64,000 bases of DNA from JBLUOA01 sp048060095. GTDB lineage: Bacteria; Pseudomonadota; Alphaproteobacteria; Rhodobacterales; Rhodobacteraceae. The stretch spans positions 124,001 to 188,000 of the forward strand of contig NZ_JBLUOA010000001.1 of assembly GCF_048060095.1 (NCBI RefSeq), read 5' to 3'. Made by a program: the position numbers and the translations under genes. Shown one piece after another: positions 62,300 to 64,000 of this stretch; the stretch's first letter is position 1, and every line of letters starts with the position of its first letter. Below the pieces are notes generated by a model. The model searched no databases. It worked only from the letters and a program-made list of their open reading frames with translations, and was not told where the DNA came from.

Positions 62300-62653
62300 T
62301 CATGATCCATCCAGCTCGAGCCCTTCGATGCAGGCTGCTGCAAGATCGCGGTTTGGAGTGTCAGTGCCCGGTAACGTCGCCCAACCGGTGTCCATTATGG
62401 CCCGACGGCGGCCAAATCCCGAGGCATCTTGAATGCTTGCCAGCTTTTCAGCACGTTCGGGGTCGGATGCTGACATATCGAGGCAGACCGGCACCATGGC
62501 TATGGTCACCTCTTCGCTGGCGTGGTCCTGTGCCATTTCTTGTGCAGTGCCGCTGGTCGTCCAGCCGCCGAAAGAAAAGCCTAGGATTGAGATCGCGATC
62601 GCGCCACCCAAAGCTCCGTAGAGGCCTGGTTTCGTCCATTCTGGGAGAGTCAT
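62300..62653 (-). CDS. Small membrane-anchored hypothetical protein
   Basis: The 117-residue protein has an N-terminal membrane anchor (KPGLYGALGGAIAISILGFS) and then an extracytoplasmic helical part with AMVPVCLDMSASDPERAEKL and DTGWATLPGTDTPNRDLAAA. I recall similar short proteins in many Rhodobacterales genomes, with no function known. It is upstream of the cysteine-rich repeat gene on the same strand, possibly in one transcript. Cysteines at C57-type and C-terminal positions could form a disulfide. Confidence 0.7.
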   Translation of the reverse strand: MTLPEWTKPGLYGALGGAIAISILGFSFGGWTTSGTAQEMAQDHASEEVTIAMVPVCLDMSASDPERAEKLASIQDASGFGRRRAIMDTGWATLPGTDTPNRDLAAACIEGLELDGS

Positions 62654-63666
62654 TTTGATTCCTATGGCGGAGAAAGCGCCGCCTCACTGTTTTTGCGCGG
62701 ACGAAAACTTGCGTCAGGGCCGTTCCAAGTCGAATTGATCGACAGGGCGCTGTTCAAATCTCGTCGCAATTCATGAGAATACTCAGCCGCCAAAACGGAT
62801 GATCTACCGCACCGGCTGGGTGGTAGTGCGCGATATCATCGGCAAACTACCCAAATATCAGATCCTTGCTTGCGGACCTAACAACTGAATTTTCATGATA
62901 GAGGATTGTAATTCGCTCTGGCAGGCGATGCGCCTATGCCGCAGAAAACCACAACTTTGTACCACCTACCTAGTCTCATGGCACCGAAATTGCAACGCAA
63001 ACGGTCCGGGTCTTGTTTTTAAGGACAGCAATGCCTCTTGAATGAGGGGATTGGCAAGCCTGCCCTCAGTCCTTTCGCCAGCAATGTCACCCTATTGTGC
63101 GACGGCCGAAAGCAGTCATTCATCCAAAACGCGGCATTGGTCACATTGGCCTCCTTACTGCCGTTGGAACAAACGCAGCATCGACCACAACAAGTGTTCA
63201 GGAGGCGGTCGTGGACGGCCCAAAGCTGCCTTTGCCCAACCGCTTGAGGTGCTGCAGTCGCGCCCGCTATGCGGACATTCGCTGCAAGAGCAAAACCTGA
63301 CGTCACCTGAACTCACAGTCTGCGAACTAAAGCGGACCTTTGCGACGTACCCCTGGGCGCAGAAACAGTGACCCTTGGAACTTGAAGATTAAACTCCACA
63401 CATCGGCGAGAAATTTCTGACGATGGACAACTGTCCGGACGCTAACACAAACGTCTTGCCGAAAGACTCGGCTGACATCCGAAAGTGCAATGCGGAGACA
63501 AGCGTTGGTCTTGTGGTGTTGGGACCACGCCACCCGGCGGTCGCAACCCTGAGACTGCGGATCGCTTTGGCTTGTCCCCGCATGGGCATTAAGTAGGGTC
63601 AATCAGCGCAATAGAACAGTGAATAATATTTGCAATTCACATGACTATTTATCATGGATAGATGTC
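62654..63666. other. Intergenic region, possible decayed or repeated sequence
   Basis: About 1 kb without a convincing gene. Between roughly 63019 and 63371 frames are open on both strands (63038-63247, 63042-63371, 63019-63306 minus) but none has a start signal or family pattern, which fits decayed or non-coding repetitive DNA. The 62700-63000 part is more AT-rich and may hold the promoter of the 62300-62653 gene. The LysR promoter should lie in 63590-63660. Confidence 0.4.
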
Positions 63667-64000
63667 ATGGATATTTCGCTGATCAAGACGTTTCTCGAAG
63701 TCGCCGCAACGGGATCGTTCGTAGCTGCATCTGAACGCCTGTTCGTCACGCAATCCGCCGTGTCGCTTCGTGTGCAGCGGTTGGAGGAGTCTCTGGGCCG
63801 GCCGCTCTTCACACGCTCCAAGGCCGGGGCGGAGCTGACGGCGGCGGGACGGGAGTTCGAATACTATGCCCTCAGCCTGATCAAGATCTGGGAAGAAGCC
63901 CGCCAGCAAGTCGCGATACCGGACGGGTTTCGCAAAAGCCTGACGGTCGGGGCCGAGTATTCGTTATGGCCGCGCTTGGGGTTTCGCTGGATCGACGGGT
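63667..64000 (+). CDS. LysR-family transcriptional regulator (3' partial)
   Basis: The gene starts at the ATG at 63667 and runs off the window; 111 residues are visible. The N-terminal winged helix-turn-helix is clear: LIKTFLEVAATGSFVAASER, LFVTQSAVSLRVQRLEESLG and PLFTRSKAGAELTAAGREF. The linker helix and the start of the ligand-binding domain (LTVGAEYSLWPRLGF) follow. The ribosome-binding site is weak. Its target and ligand cannot be told from this piece. Confidence 0.9.
   Translation, partial: MDISLIKTFLEVAATGSFVAASERLFVTQSAVSLRVQRLEESLGRPLFTRSKAGAELTAAGREFEYYALSLIKIWEEARQQVAIPDGFRKSLTVGAEYSLWPRLGFRWIDG

Noticed and set aside
1..64000. CRISPR arrays, tRNA/rRNA genes and insertion sequences
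   Set aside because: Read for direct-repeat arrays, cloverleaf-like or transposase signatures; none was recognised.

Overview
The window reads as a chromosomal segment of a marine-type alphaproteobacterium, most likely a Rhodobacteraceae (Roseobacter-group) member. Four things point there: high GC with long antisense shadow frames; the order mutM-ech-rpsT-rhodanese-dnaA-dnaN-recF-gyrB next to ubiE-ubiB; a two-gene unit resembling the head-spike genes of the Rhodobacter gene transfer agent; and TTAA-N7-TTAA (CtrA-type) boxes in front of flagellar genes. No rRNA, tRNA, CRISPR array or insertion sequence was recognised.

The left third (1-11.3 kb) is uptake and catabolism. The 3' part of a zinc sugar-alcohol dehydrogenase is followed by a CUT1 sugar/polyol ABC transporter (SBP, two permeases, ATPase). 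Next comes a BMP/nucleoside-type ABC transporter (SBP, tandem ATPase, two permeases) tightly coupled to a CodA-like cytosine deaminase, which suggests import and deamination of nucleobases or nucleosides. An AT-rich stretch (11.3-14.6 kb) holds two convergent exopolysaccharide genes (GT2 and an ExoY-like sugar transferase). A peptide-type ABC transporter with a fused double ATPase and no adjacent binding protein follows (14.6-18.1 kb).

From 18.2 to 20.2 kb lie GTA spike-like genes and a secreted ClpP-like protein. A pqi-type lipid-transport operon with pqiA split in two (20.5-24.4 kb) and a DUF2269 / SDR-DoxX pair come next. A complete peptide ABC system spans 26.3-32.2 kb: binding protein and XRE-cupin regulator on the minus strand, permeases, ATPases and a GAF protein on the plus strand.

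The 32.7-38.7 kb region concerns the cell surface: an OmpA-like protein with a long acidic arm, a GT2, a UDP-glucuronate 4-epimerase, and the capsule-export ATPase and chain-length protein (KpsT/KpsE types) without a KpsM permease. Flagellar genes follow (38.8-43.8 kb: motB, flgE, flgN-like, flgJ-like, fliK, flgD). Inside them flgE runs, without its last residues, straight into the antisense strand of a flagellin N-terminus, so both genes are cut at one point with a short shared sequence. This is the most striking feature of the window. It could be a deletion, an inversion or an assembly chimera.

The 43.9-55.3 kb segment is conserved housekeeping (ubiquinone synthesis, DNA repair, replication initiation). 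It is followed by trhO, the NAD salvage pair pncA-pncB, two small unknown genes, a PLP racemase coupled to a DUF1611 protein (probable D-amino-acid metabolism), a secreted cysteine-rich repeat protein, a small membrane-anchored protein, about 1 kb without a gene, and the start of a LysR regulator cut by the window end.
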